This document shows positions 46,590-54,641 of a stretch of DNA of 64,000 nt, in pieces. The first letter of the stretch is position 1. Every line of letters begins with the position of its first letter. The position numbers and the translations under genes were made by a program. Under the pieces are notes generated by a model. The model made no database searches. It was not told the origin of the DNA and saw only the letters and a program-made list of their open reading frames with translations. The DNA is from Spirulina subsalsa PCC 9445 (GTDB lineage Bacteria > Cyanobacteriota > Cyanobacteriia > Cyanobacteriales > Spirulinaceae), in NCBI RefSeq assembly GCF_000314005.1, contig NZ_JH980292.1, positions 2,187,725 to 2,251,724 on the forward strand, given 5' to 3'.

Positions 46590-46946
46590 TTGACATCCTC
46601 TCCCTGCACTAGCGGGTATGCAGGGAGAGTCCTTGGGTCGCCCCAAAGATTTTCTGCTTCAACGGGTGCCAGCTAGACTGAGTGACCTCAGTCCCCGCCG
46701 CATCGCCTCCCCAGCCTGTTTCAACCACCCGTTGCCCACGGGCAGAGATAACATAGGGTGCAATTGAACATCATGCCATAAAACTACGGTATTCCGATCG
46801 GGTTTTTGTAAATTATTATTACCCATCCTGAGAATGGACACTCTCTCTCGGATGGGGAACAGGGAACGGGGAACGGGAAGGGGGAGGGGGAGAGGGGGAG
46901 CAGGGGAGCAGGGGAGCAGGGGAGCAGGGGAGCAGGGGAGAGGCAA
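46590..46946 (-). mobile_element. Possible IS200/IS605 remnant: decayed tnpB tail plus right-end hairpin
   Basis: On the minus strand, CTCCCTGCA-(10 nt)-TGCAGGGAG (about 46599-46626) is followed by AGGATGTCAA, the layout of IS605-type right ends. Upstream of it on that strand, 46659-46805 reads KPDRNTVVLWHDVQLHPML and LPVGNGWLKQAGEAMRRG, similar in style to TnpB C-termini but too degenerate to be sure. STRR sequence replaces everything beyond 46850. There is no intact gene. Confidence 0.4.
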
Positions 46947-46965
46947 TCTCCCGACTCCTGACTAG
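46860..46965. repeat. STRR: GGGAACG heptads and GGGGAGCA octads
   Basis: Starts GGAACAGGGAACGGGGAACG and changes into at least five GGGGAGCA units (about 46897-46938), then one CCCGACTC. Non-coding. Confidence 0.8.
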
Positions 46966-46986
46966 ATTGCTTCGTACCTTCCTTCG

Positions 46987-47068
46987 GAACGCTACGCGTT
47001 CACTTCGTGACGCTCCGCGTTCGCGAAGCGTTGCGTTGCAAACGCGTAGCGTTGCGCAGCAAACGCAA
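46987..47068. repeat. Palindrome-rich GCTACGC/GCGTAGC repeat
   Basis: Dense overlapping inverted repeats such as GAACGCTACGCG and CGCGTAGCG, plus GCGTTCACTTCGTGACGCT. The last 19-mer recurs exactly at 58978-58996, and the GCTACGC core recurs at 18913-18940. Confidence 0.75.
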
Positions 47069-47078
47069 TGACATTACT

Positions 47079-47170
47079 TCCGACTCCCGACTCCCGACTC
47101 CCGATTCCCGACTCCCGATTCCCGACTCCCGATTCCCGACTCCCGACTCCCGATTCCCGACTCCCGACTC
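47079..47170. repeat. STRR: long CCCGACT/CCCGATT heptad array
   Basis: About 12 consecutive heptads CCCGACT or CCCGATT, the longest array in the window, directly before the psbU upstream region. The mix of the two variants looks patterned, in blocks. Non-coding. Confidence 0.85.
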
Positions 47171-47337
47171 GACCCTCTTCCGGGGTTGCCCATCCCTGAT
47201 AGAATGAGAAAATCGGAAATAAAAGTTAACCAGATTAGATAATTCTGAGAACCTGACTCCTCAAGCTGGGGGGTGAGGATGACCGGAAAAAAGAAGTCCA
47301 TGGAAGCGGGGCAGTCAAAGGAGTGTGTCTAAACCTG

Positions 47338-47343
47338 TATAAT
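47338..47343 (+). promoter_or_regulatory. Candidate -10 box upstream of psbU
   Basis: TATAAT preceded by TG, about 180 bp before the psbU start. No good -35 box (TTGACA) is found at the expected distance. The surrounding 47172-47522 gap otherwise shows a hairpin TCCTCA-(10 nt)-TGAGGA near 47260-47280 and no gene. Confidence 0.35.
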
Positions 47344-47522
47344 TGCCCTGATCACTAGGCTTCTGTAGAACTGAGTATCCCCGAGCGTTCCCGTTGGGGA
47401 CAGTCAAAAAAATACAGTGCCTGATTGCACTGGTACTTTCCCATTCAATCTCAATCATGGGGGTGGGGTGGGATTTGATCCATAAATGATAATGAGCAAC
47501 GGTTTAGGAGGACTTTAATTCA

Positions 47523-47936
47523 ATGAAAAAATTGGTGAGTGTAATTGCTGTAATTGCTTTAGTATTAGGATTTTGCGGTTTTCTCGGACAACAACAGGCG
47601 ATCGCAGGAGGTTTAAACCTGAGTTCTCCGACGATGCTGTTGGCAGAATACCAAAACCCGGCCGATGCCATGCTACAAACTGAATTCGGCAAAAAAATTG
47701 ATCTCAATAACACCAACGTTCGGGCATTCCGTAAATTAAAAGGGTTTTACCCCTCCTTAGCCTCCAAAATTGTGGAAAATGCGCCCTACCAAAAGGTGGA
47801 AGATGTGCTGAATATTCCGGGTCTGTCTGAAGGGCAAAAAGAGCGTCTACAAGCGAATTTAGAGAACTTCACTGTGTTAGACCCGGTGGATGTATTCGTG
47901 GAAGGAGGCGATCGCTTTAATAACGGATACTACTAA
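47523..47936 (+). CDS. psbU: Photosystem II 12 kDa extrinsic protein PsbU
   Basis: A 137-residue lumenal protein. Residues 1-27 form a signal peptide (KKLVSVIAVIALVLGFCGF, cleavage after AIA). The mature part has IDLNNTNVRAFRKLKGFYPS and KVEDVLNIPGLSEGQKERL, the helix-hairpin-helix-like fold of PsbU. It stabilises the oxygen-evolving cluster with PsbO and PsbV. AGGAGG lies about 11 nt upstream. The gene is monocistronic; a hairpin and a decayed transposase gene follow. Confidence 0.97.
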   Translation: MKKLVSVIAVIALVLGFCGFLGQQQAIAGGLNLSSPTMLLAEYQNPADAMLQTEFGKKIDLNNTNVRAFRKLKGFYPSLASKIVENAPYQKVEDVLNIPGLSEGQKERLQANLENFTVLDPVDVFVEGGDRFNNGYY

Positions 47937-47992
47937 AATTCAGAGCGGGATTCAGCCCAGATTGACGCTGGATGCCCTTCCCTTGAGCCAGA

Positions 47993-48063
47993 TTTCTCTA
48001 ACCCACTCCCCAAGAAGTGGGTTAGAGAAAAATTCAGTCTAAAACCCCGTCCTTCTAGGACGG
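47993..48063. terminator. Two hairpins between psbU and tnpA
   Basis: A perfect 15-bp stem (47993-48007 with 48016-48030, core TCTAACCCACT/AGTGGGTTAGA) is followed on the + strand by AAAATTC. A second stem, CCGTCC-TTCTA-GGACGG (48047-48063), is followed by CTTTTCTTG. The second is typical of IS200/IS605 ends; either may terminate psbU transcription. Confidence 0.6.
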
Positions 48064-48456
48064 CTTTTCTTGTTCCTGAATATAGCGTTTAAGCACTTCG
48101 AGAGGTGCGCCTCCAACGGAACTCACAAAATAACTCGGACTCCATAGCGCATCTTTCCCATAGGGCTTAGGATATCCGGCTTGACCGTATTTCCTACTGG
48201 ACACACCTTTTAGAGTATTAACCATCTGAGACACTGAAAGCTTTGGTGGGTACTCAATTAAAGTGTGAATATAGTTCGCTTCACCGTTAAATTCTTTGAT
48301 TTCAAAATTCATTTTAGCCGCGACTTCTTTGAAGCTGATTTCAAGCACATCAAGGCTTTCAGTCGTCAGAATCTTAGATCTGTATTTGGTCACGCAGACC
48401 AAATGGATCAGAAGACTTGAGACACTATGCCTTTGCCTGCGTAAAGTGCTTGTCAT
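48055..48456 (-). CDS. tnpA: IS200/IS605 family transposase TnpA, probably inactive
   Basis: A 133-residue Y1 HUH transposase for single-strand transposition. It has HLVCVTKYRSKIL near the start, GVSSRKYGQ, and the nucleophile Tyr125 in LKRYIQEQ. The metal motif normally reads His-hydrophobic-His; here residues 62-64 are Tyr-Ile-His (NGEANYIHTLIEYPP). The change is a single C-to-T step in the first His codon and should harm metal binding. A stub of a divergent tnpB lies upstream, so the element was probably two-gene and has decayed. Confidence 0.85.
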   Translation of the reverse strand: MTSTLRRQRHSVSSLLIHLVCVTKYRSKILTTESLDVLEISFKEVAAKMNFEIKEFNGEANYIHTLIEYPPKLSVSQMVNTLKGVSSRKYGQAGYPKPYGKDALWSPSYFVSSVGGAPLEVLKRYIQEQEKPS

Positions 48457-48507
48457 TTGTTGTAAACCCAGCTAGAATGAAACAACAGACCTATCTTAAC
48501 ATAAGCC

Positions 48508-48561
48508 GTGAAATCTCGGTATAAGTATCGTTTGTATCCAACAGACCAACGGCAGCAAAGT
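48508..48561 (+). pseudogene. tnpB: tnpB fragment, first 18 codons
   Basis: From GTG at 48508 the reading is MKSRYKYRLYPTDQRQQS, the standard N-terminus of IS605 OrfB/TnpB. Homology ends after codon 18 and the DNA runs into the nadB leader. It is divergent from tnpA with a 51-bp gap, the usual IS605 layout, so about 95 percent of tnpB has been lost. Confidence 0.75.
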
Positions 48562-48613
48562 GTCAGCCCGGTGAGTATGTCCATCTATCCTGAAATTGAT
48601 TTTTTCTGCCAAC

Positions 48614-50281
48614 ATGACCCTATCTTCTGACCAGGCCTCCCTTCCCTCCCAGTTTGATGTATTAGTTGTCGGGAGTGGTGCGGCGGGTTTATATGCCGCC
48701 CTCTGTCTCCCCTCCCATTATCGGGTGGGTTTAATTACCAAATCGACGCTACAAGTCGGGGCGAGTGATTGGGCCCAGGGGGGCATTGCGGCGGCCATTG
48801 ATCCCCAAGACTCCGCCGCCCTCCATGTAGAAGATACCCTCAAGGCGGGGGCGGGATTGTGTGATGTTCCGGCGGTAGAATTTTTGGTGGAAAATGCAGC
48901 TGAGGCGATCGCCCGTTTAGTCGATTTAGGGGTAGCCTTTGACCGTAAAGGGGAAAAGTTGGCCATGACCTTGGAAGCCGCCCACTCCCGCCCCCGCGTC
49001 CTCCACGCCGCCGACACCACCGGACGCGCCATTGTCAGCACCCTAGGGGAAAAAGTCCTCGCCCGCCCCAATATCCAAGTTTTCGCCCAGGCCTTCGCCC
49101 TTAAACTGTGGCTGAATGATCAAGGCCATTGTGAGGGATTGGCCATGTGGTATCAAGGCCAACTGCACTGGTTAAAAGCCTCAGCCGTAGTCCTCGCCAC
49201 AGGTGGGGGGGGTCAAGTTTTCGCCCAAACCACGAACCCCACAGTTAGCACGGGGGATGGGGTCGCACTGGCTTGGCGGGTAGGGGCAAAATTGCGGGAT
49301 TTGGAGTTTTTCCAATTCCACCCCACCGCCCTCATGAAACCGGGCGCACCCCATTTTCTCATCAGTGAAGCGGTGCGGGGGGAGGGGGCGCATTTAATCG
49401 ACGAGGCCGGGCGGCGCTTTGCTTTTGATTATCACCCCCAAGGGGAATTAGCGCCCCGGGATGTGGTCAGTCGGGCGATTTTTAATCATTTAGCCCAAAC
49501 TAGCCCAGATCCCACTCAGGCTCACGTTTATCTGGATTTATCCCCCATTCCAGTAGACCGTTTACAGTACCGATTCCCCAATATTATCCGGGTCTGTCAA
49601 CGGTGGGGGATTGATTTATTTAAGGAACCCATTCCCGTGACTCCGGCCGCCCATTATTGGATGGGTGGGGTGGCGACGGATTTAATGAACCGCACAACCA
49701 TTCCGGGCCTCTATGCCATTGGGGAAACCGCCAGTACGGGAGTTCACGGGGCCAACCGTTTGGCGAGTAATTCCCTCTTAGAATGTTTGGTTTATGCGGG
49801 ACAGTTGGCCCGGTTGGAACTGACTCCCCCTAGCGCCCCCTTTGACCCTCCTAGGGAGTCTTTACCCCTCCCTGAGATGCCAGACTTGGAGGAATTACAG
49901 GCCTTACAAGGGGAGTTACAACGCTTGATGTGGCACAGTGCGGGCATTTCTCGCCGTCAAGAAGTGTTGGCAGAGGCGATCGCGCAAGTCCAAGTTTGGC
50001 GCTCCACACTCGCCCCAATCCCCCTAGCCCAAACCCTCCAACAACTCAATCCTCATCATTCCCTTAAGGATATCAGTGAAAAAACGGATATGGGTTTCCG
50101 TACTTTCACAGAAACCCTAAACCTGCTGGACTTAGCCTATTTAATTCTTCAAAGTGCTTTGTTTCGGACTGAAAGTAGAGGGGGACATTTCCGCAGCGAT
50201 TTCCCACATCCTTCAGCCGCTTGGCAAGTTCACACTACGATTTTGTTAGAAAACTGGCACACAGAACCCTGTGCAACCTGA
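48614..50281 (+). CDS. nadB: L-aspartate oxidase
   Basis: A 555-residue flavoprotein that oxidises aspartate to iminoaspartate, the first step of NAD synthesis. It has FDVLVVGSGAAGLYAAL, SDWAQGGIAAAI, the active-site EAAHSRPRVLHAADTTGRAI, and PAAHYWMGGVATD followed by GIYAIGE-like GLYAIGETASTGVHGANRLASNS. ATG at 48614 is preferred; an upstream ATT-frame start at 48596 adds six residues. The promoter region carries the tnpB stub, so expression may depend on new upstream sequence. Confidence 0.94.
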   Translation: MTLSSDQASLPSQFDVLVVGSGAAGLYAALCLPSHYRVGLITKSTLQVGASDWAQGGIAAAIDPQDSAALHVEDTLKAGAGLCDVPAVEFLVENAAEAIARLVDLGVAFDRKGEKLAMTLEAAHSRPRVLHAADTTGRAIVSTLGEKVLARPNIQVFAQAFALKLWLNDQGHCEGLAMWYQGQLHWLKASAVVLATGGGGQVFAQTTNPTVSTGDGVALAWRVGAKLRDLEFFQFHPTALMKPGAPHFLISEAVRGEGAHLIDEAGRRFAFDYHPQGELAPRDVVSRAIFNHLAQTSPDPTQAHVYLDLSPIPVDRLQYRFPNIIRVCQRWGIDLFKEPIPVTPAAHYWMGGVATDLMNRTTIPGLYAIGETASTGVHGANRLASNSLLECLVYAGQLARLELTPPSAPFDPPRESLPLPEMPDLEELQALQGELQRLMWHSAGISRRQEVLAEAIAQVQVWRSTLAPIPLAQTLQQLNPHHSLKDISEKTDMGFRTFTETLNLLDLAYLILQSALFRTESRGGHFRSDFPHPSAAWQVHTTILLENWHTEPCAT

Positions 50282-50470
50282 TGGGCGAGTGAAAATTCAA
50301 ATTGTCATGAAGTAATTGTCATGAATTCTTGAAAACTAGCGTTGATTTAAAAGTAACGCTTATCAATCTTATAGTTTCAGCTTAAGTCTTAGCTTACATC
50401 CTAATATTTGGGTCATAAATGCCCCAAATCTGATCCCCATTCTCAATGTTTTAATCCCACGCTTGAACCC

Positions 50471-50806
50471 TTAAGAATCCATTCGGTAGCGCGTTCCAGA
50501 CCCTTCTGAATTATCGGGGCCTCCTCGGTCTGGGGGTTCAAAACCACCCGGTTTCTGTTCAGGGAAATTAGACCCAGAAACCAATAGACTCGAATCACTT
50601 AGGCCATTTTCAGAGACTGGATGAGAGAACAAGACCTCTGAATTAAGCCCTTTTGAATTGACCGATCCGAGAGTGATTTTGTTTTCCACCCCCAAGGTTT
50701 CAGGAGAAACCCCTAAATACAAACTCCCTAGGAATGGCATTCCTAGAGCGACTGTTACAATACCAATAGAACAAAGACCTCTAAACATGACCTTAGCCAG
50801 CAACAC
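50471..50806 (-). CDS. Small secreted protein with DUF928-like motif
   Basis: About 105-111 residues. A hydrophobic N-terminus (MFRGLCSIGIVTVALGMPFL) looks like a signal peptide. The C-terminus reads FEPPDRGGPDNSEGSGTRYR, close to the PPDRGxPGxxxGxGTR motif near the mature N-terminus of cyanobacterial DUF928 proteins. The rest of a DUF928 domain is absent, so this may be a short relative or a remnant. DUF928 genes often neighbour CHASE2 cyclase genes, as here. Start is GTG at 50806 or ATG at 50788. Confidence 0.55.
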   Translation of the reverse strand: MLLAKVMFRGLCSIGIVTVALGMPFLGSLYLGVSPETLGVENKITLGSVNSKGLNSEVLFSHPVSENGLSDSSLLVSGSNFPEQKPGGFEPPDRGGPDNSEGSGTRYRMDS

Positions 50807-51165
50807 CTTTCTGCGATTGTTTACTCTCTGAAATTCGATTTCTGCGACCTTCTATCTTGAGTATATTCACGGAAGGATCATTTGGTCAAAAAACTTAATG
50901 ATTGTTTTTTCCGCGTCTTTATGTTACTCACAGGAAAGAACAGAGGCTAAATCGAAGTTAGTTGGGGGATAAAACACGCTAAAACTCTGTTATACAGAGG
51001 GTTGCCGCCGTTGATTTAACAAAAATCAGGACGATTAGACTGGAGATTTTCTTTATACGTCTTAACAATGTACAACTTAGGCGTACTTTTGACAACGGTT
51101 ATGTTACAATTATTGATTTTGCTTCTGTTCGCCCTCCAATGCTCATTTCAACCTGATGTTATCTC
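50807..51165. other. Divergent intergenic region before the CHASE2 cyclase
   Basis: 359 bp, AT-rich, with TTTTGACAACGGTTATGTTA and TTACAATTATTG near 51090-51115 that could be promoter parts. No gene, IS or repeat is seen. It probably serves both divergent genes. Confidence 0.45.
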
Positions 51166-53094
51166 ATGTCTTTAGCTTTTCCCACCCCTGAGCGCCCCTT
51201 CCGTTGGACTCATCTGTTACAGTCGCCGCGATTGCGCTGGAGTTTGATTGTTTTGTGGGCTGTGGGGGCGGGATTGCTCACGGCCGGGGATGACCGGGTG
51301 ACACAAAGCCTAGAACGCAATACCCAGAGTTTATTTTTTCAAACCCGGCTTGTTTTAGATCCCCCCGATGTGCCAGAGGAGATTGTGATTCTGACCTTAG
51401 ATGATGCCTCTCTCTCGGTCGCTCAACGGTTTGAGGGAGATCCCCAACGGGTCGAGATTACCGAATTACTACAAAGCTATCCCTGGCCTCGTCGTACCTA
51501 TGGTTTAGTGGTTGAGCGCTTGCTGGAGGCCGGGGCGAAAACCGTAACCATTGACTTACTGTTTGACCTCCCTAGTGGCTACGGAGAGGAGGATGATCTG
51601 GCGTTTCAGGAGGTTTTAGAACGCTACACGGGGAAAGTGACCTTGGGGGCGGCCTACTTGGAAACCATGACGGAGGAGGGGTCAGAGGTGCAACTGTTTG
51701 AACCTTTCGGCACACTGAACAGCCCAAACTTATCTTTGGGGTCGGTGAACTTTCTGACGGAGGCCAATGAGCGGATTTATCGTTTGGGGGCAGTTTATCA
51801 AGAACAGATTGCCAGTTTCCTCAACTTGCCTATTATTCCCTCTCTTGCTGAGGCTAGTTTAGAGAGTGCGGGAATAGATGTTCCTCCAGCGAGGGGGGAG
51901 GGGATCTTTTATTGGGGTCTGCCTCATCGGACGTTTCCCCATGTTTCCTTTTGGCGGATTTTGGATCCCGAAGAGTGGCCGCGACTGGCAGAGGCGGGGG
52001 TTTTTCGAGACAAAATTGTTTTGATTGGCACCACTTCGGCCACCTTTACGGATTTCCAACGGACTCCGGTTTCTGAACGGATGCCGGGGGTAGAGGTTCA
52101 TGGCCATGCGATCGCCACGTTATTGGAGAATAAGGCGATGGCTACTCTCATCCCGCACTTTGGGCTAAAGGGTTTTCTGGTTACTCTAGCGGTTCTTAGT
52201 TTAGGCTGGGCGGTGGATCGTTTGGTTCAACGGCCGGGGCGACAATTACTCTGGGGTTTAGGGTTTACGGTTTTGTGGGTGGGGGGGAGTTATATCCTCT
52301 TCAGTTATGGTCAATGGATTATTCCGACAGCGCTCCCGGCGATCGCACTTTTCCTGAGTAGTTTCTCCAGTTTCGCCGTCGCTGCCATGAACAACCAACT
52401 GGAAAAACTGCGCTTGCGTCACACTCTAGAACGTTATGTGGCCGAACCTGTGGTTAAAGAAATCCTCAAACACCCGGATAGTTTTTACACCATGTTACCC
52501 GGCCACAAACTCAACGTCGCTGTCCTGTTTTCTGACGTGCGGGGATTTACCACCCTCTCCTTTCAACTCCCCCCCGAGGAATTAGTTGCCCAACTGAACA
52601 CCTATTTTCACACTATGGTTGAGGCCATCGTGCAGAATAACGGCACCCTCGACAAATTTATTGGGGATGCTGTGATGGCTGAATTTGGCTTTCCCCTCTC
52701 CCAAGGCCCCGAAGAAGATGCCCTCAACGCCATTCGGGCCGCCCTCACCATGCGCCAAGACCTCGCCCTCCTGCGCACCTATTGGCAAGCAGAAAACCGT
52801 CAACCCCTATTTAACGGTATTGGCATCAGTTACGGGGAAGTGATTGCCGGAGATATTGGTTCATGGCGACGACGAGAATATGCGGTCATGGGGGACACGG
52901 TAAACATTGCCAGTCGGGTGGAAGGATTAACCAAGGAGTTGGGGACGGATATTGTAATCACGGAGTCTCTCTATGAACTGGTGAAAGATAAGGTAGAGGT
53001 GACGGACTTGGGAGAACATCAACTGAAAGGTCGAGCGCTGCCTGTGCGGTTGTATGGTTTAGTGGGGTTAAGAGAAAAGGCCAAGAAACCCTAA
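51166..53094 (+). CDS. CHASE2-domain adenylate cyclase
   Basis: A 642-residue protein. One N-terminal membrane helix (25-42) leads into an extracytoplasmic CHASE2 domain (50-320), which includes DPPDVPEEIVILTLDDASL and FRDKIVLIGTTSATFTD. Three membrane helices (about 325-400) precede a class III cyclase domain (440-635). The cyclase has VLFSDVRGFTTLS, LDKFIGDAVMAEFGFP and VMGDTVNIASRVEGL, with both metal Asps, the Lys/Asp adenine pair and the Arg. It ends 3 bp before the convergent murT gene. Confidence 0.92.
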   Translation: MSLAFPTPERPFRWTHLLQSPRLRWSLIVLWAVGAGLLTAGDDRVTQSLERNTQSLFFQTRLVLDPPDVPEEIVILTLDDASLSVAQRFEGDPQRVEITELLQSYPWPRRTYGLVVERLLEAGAKTVTIDLLFDLPSGYGEEDDLAFQEVLERYTGKVTLGAAYLETMTEEGSEVQLFEPFGTLNSPNLSLGSVNFLTEANERIYRLGAVYQEQIASFLNLPIIPSLAEASLESAGIDVPPARGEGIFYWGLPHRTFPHVSFWRILDPEEWPRLAEAGVFRDKIVLIGTTSATFTDFQRTPVSERMPGVEVHGHAIATLLENKAMATLIPHFGLKGFLVTLAVLSLGWAVDRLVQRPGRQLLWGLGFTVLWVGGSYILFSYGQWIIPTALPAIALFLSSFSSFAVAAMNNQLEKLRLRHTLERYVAEPVVKEILKHPDSFYTMLPGHKLNVAVLFSDVRGFTTLSFQLPPEELVAQLNTYFHTMVEAIVQNNGTLDKFIGDAVMAEFGFPLSQGPEEDALNAIRAALTMRQDLALLRTYWQAENRQPLFNGIGISYGEVIAGDIGSWRRREYAVMGDTVNIASRVEGLTKELGTDIVITESLYELVKDKVEVTDLGEHQLKGRALPVRLYGLVGLREKAKKP

Positions 53095-53097
53095 CGC

Positions 53098-54444
53098 TTA
53101 CAGGATTTTGCGCCCGGTGAGGAATTGCCGCACTTCTAACATGGCGGAATAGGTGGGTAGAATGTGTAAGGTTTCTTGGGGGGGGGTGTGGGTGAGGGCG
53201 GTGGCAATGGCCTGTTCTAGGTTCTCTTGGATGATTAAATTGAGGGGTTTTGCGGCTTCAGAAAGCTTGTCCTGACTGTATTGGAGACGTAACGCCATAT
53301 CATAAACGCGATCGCCACTCACTACAATAGTTCCCCCATTGGCGACTAACTTCTCCGTATCAACATCCCAAATCCAAGAAACATCCGTGCCATCGGGAAT
53401 CCGATCATTTAAGACAATTAAACTCACGGAAGATTGACCTTGGGCTTGAATATCATTCACCGCCCGGATGGTTTCATTCATTCCCACAGGATTTTTAGAG
53501 AGTAAAATCCTAACGTGCTTGCCTTCTACGGTTAATTCTTCCGCCCGTCCAAAGGCTGCCCGGAAGTGTTTAATTGTGTCATCAATGGCACTCCGTTCTA
53601 TACCAATTTGTTGGGCTAATGTCGCGGCCGCCAGCGTGTTGTACTTATTATAAACTCCGATTAAAATTTGTCCCCATTCTTGACTTTCTAACAGTGGGGG
53701 ACTTTTTTCAAAGCCACAACTCGGACAGTGATAATCCCCTAAATGGGACAGGTAAACGCCTTGATAGTCTAATAAATGACCACAACTGGGGCAATAAATA
53801 GAGTCTACCGCGTGGGGAATTTCTCCTAAGTATAAGTCCGGTTCATTTAAGCCAAAAAATAGCACGTTTTGGGGTAAGTTCTGCCCAAGATAAGCCAAGG
53901 TAGGATCATCAGCGTTTAAGACTACAACGGTATCCGTCGGGAGAGGAGAAATGGCTTTTTGCCACCGGAAGCTAATCGTATCGACTTCCCCATACCGATC
54001 TAGTTGATCTCGAAATAAGTTTAAGCCTAAAATGTATCGGGGGCGGCAGTCTTTTAAAATAAGGGGTAAAATGTTTTCGTCAACTTCTAAAATGGCGTAA
54101 TCTCGGTTGAGTTGTCCGATCAGGTTTGTATCGGCTAACAAGGCCGTAATTAACCCATTAATTAAGTTCGCCCCTGTAGCATTGTGGGTCACACGATAAC
54201 CTTGATTTTCTAGAATAGTTCGTAGGAGGAGGGAGGTGGTGGTTTTCCCGTTAGTGCCAACAATAAGAATTACCCCAGATTTCACTTGTTCAAATAAGAG
54301 AGGCAGTAAGCGGGGGTGAATCCGTCGAGAAATTTCACCGGGTAAGACGCTAGCTGCACCCAATTTAAGGGTTTTAACTAATGCCGTGACACTTTTGGCA
54401 ATTCCGACGGCTAATCCTAGGCGAATTTGGTCAAATAGGTTCAT
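53098..54444 (-). CDS. murT: Lipid II isoglutaminyl synthase subunit MurT
   Basis: A 448-residue Mur-ligase relative. Residues 55-75 carry VILIVGTNGKTTTSLLLR, the central domain has LNADDPTLAYL, a Cys4 zinc ribbon (YCPSCGHLL...YHCPSCGFEK) lies near 215-240, and the C-terminal DUF1727 domain contains NDRIPDGTDVSWIWDVD. With GatD it amidates the D-Glu of lipid II. GatD is normally the next gene, but here the DNA downstream holds the oppositely oriented cyclase, so GatD must be elsewhere or absent. Cysteine spacing supports metal binding. Confidence 0.9.
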   Translation of the reverse strand: MNLFDQIRLGLAVGIAKSVTALVKTLKLGAASVLPGEISRRIHPRLLPLLFEQVKSGVILIVGTNGKTTTSLLLRTILENQGYRVTHNATGANLINGLITALLADTNLIGQLNRDYAILEVDENILPLILKDCRPRYILGLNLFRDQLDRYGEVDTISFRWQKAISPLPTDTVVVLNADDPTLAYLGQNLPQNVLFFGLNEPDLYLGEIPHAVDSIYCPSCGHLLDYQGVYLSHLGDYHCPSCGFEKSPPLLESQEWGQILIGVYNKYNTLAAATLAQQIGIERSAIDDTIKHFRAAFGRAEELTVEGKHVRILLSKNPVGMNETIRAVNDIQAQGQSSVSLIVLNDRIPDGTDVSWIWDVDTEKLVANGGTIVVSGDRVYDMALRLQYSQDKLSEAAKPLNLIIQENLEQAIATALTHTPPQETLHILPTYSAMLEVRQFLTGRKIL

Positions 54445-54525
54445 GTTTGGTTAGGGAAAATAGGGGTAGTCTTGCCGATATTTTAGGGAGTTTGGAAGGA
54501 GATTAAGTGTTATGATTTTCCGTTG

Positions 54526-54625
54526 TTTGTTGGGTTTTACTTTCCCTCCACCCAACCCACAGGACTACTATTCAGGGTTTACTGTTTGGTTGGGTTTCAC
54601 TTGCGTTCCACCCAACCCACAAGAG
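54526..54625. repeat. Paired GTTGGGTTT(T/C)ACTT...CCACCCAACCCACA repeats
   Basis: Two related units (54526-54564 and 54587-54625) each start TTGGGTTT and end CCACCCAACCCACA, with internal self-complementarity (GTTGGGTTT/ACCCAAC). The family is common in cyanobacterial intergenic DNA. They separate the murT and metF genes. Confidence 0.75.
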
Positions 54626-54641
54626 GGAAGTTTAAGGGGAT

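Noticed and set aside
47255-47285. Yfr1-like small RNA before psbU (ACTCCTCA motif)
   Set aside because: Only the short motif matches; the second hairpin and terminator of Yfr1 are not evident.
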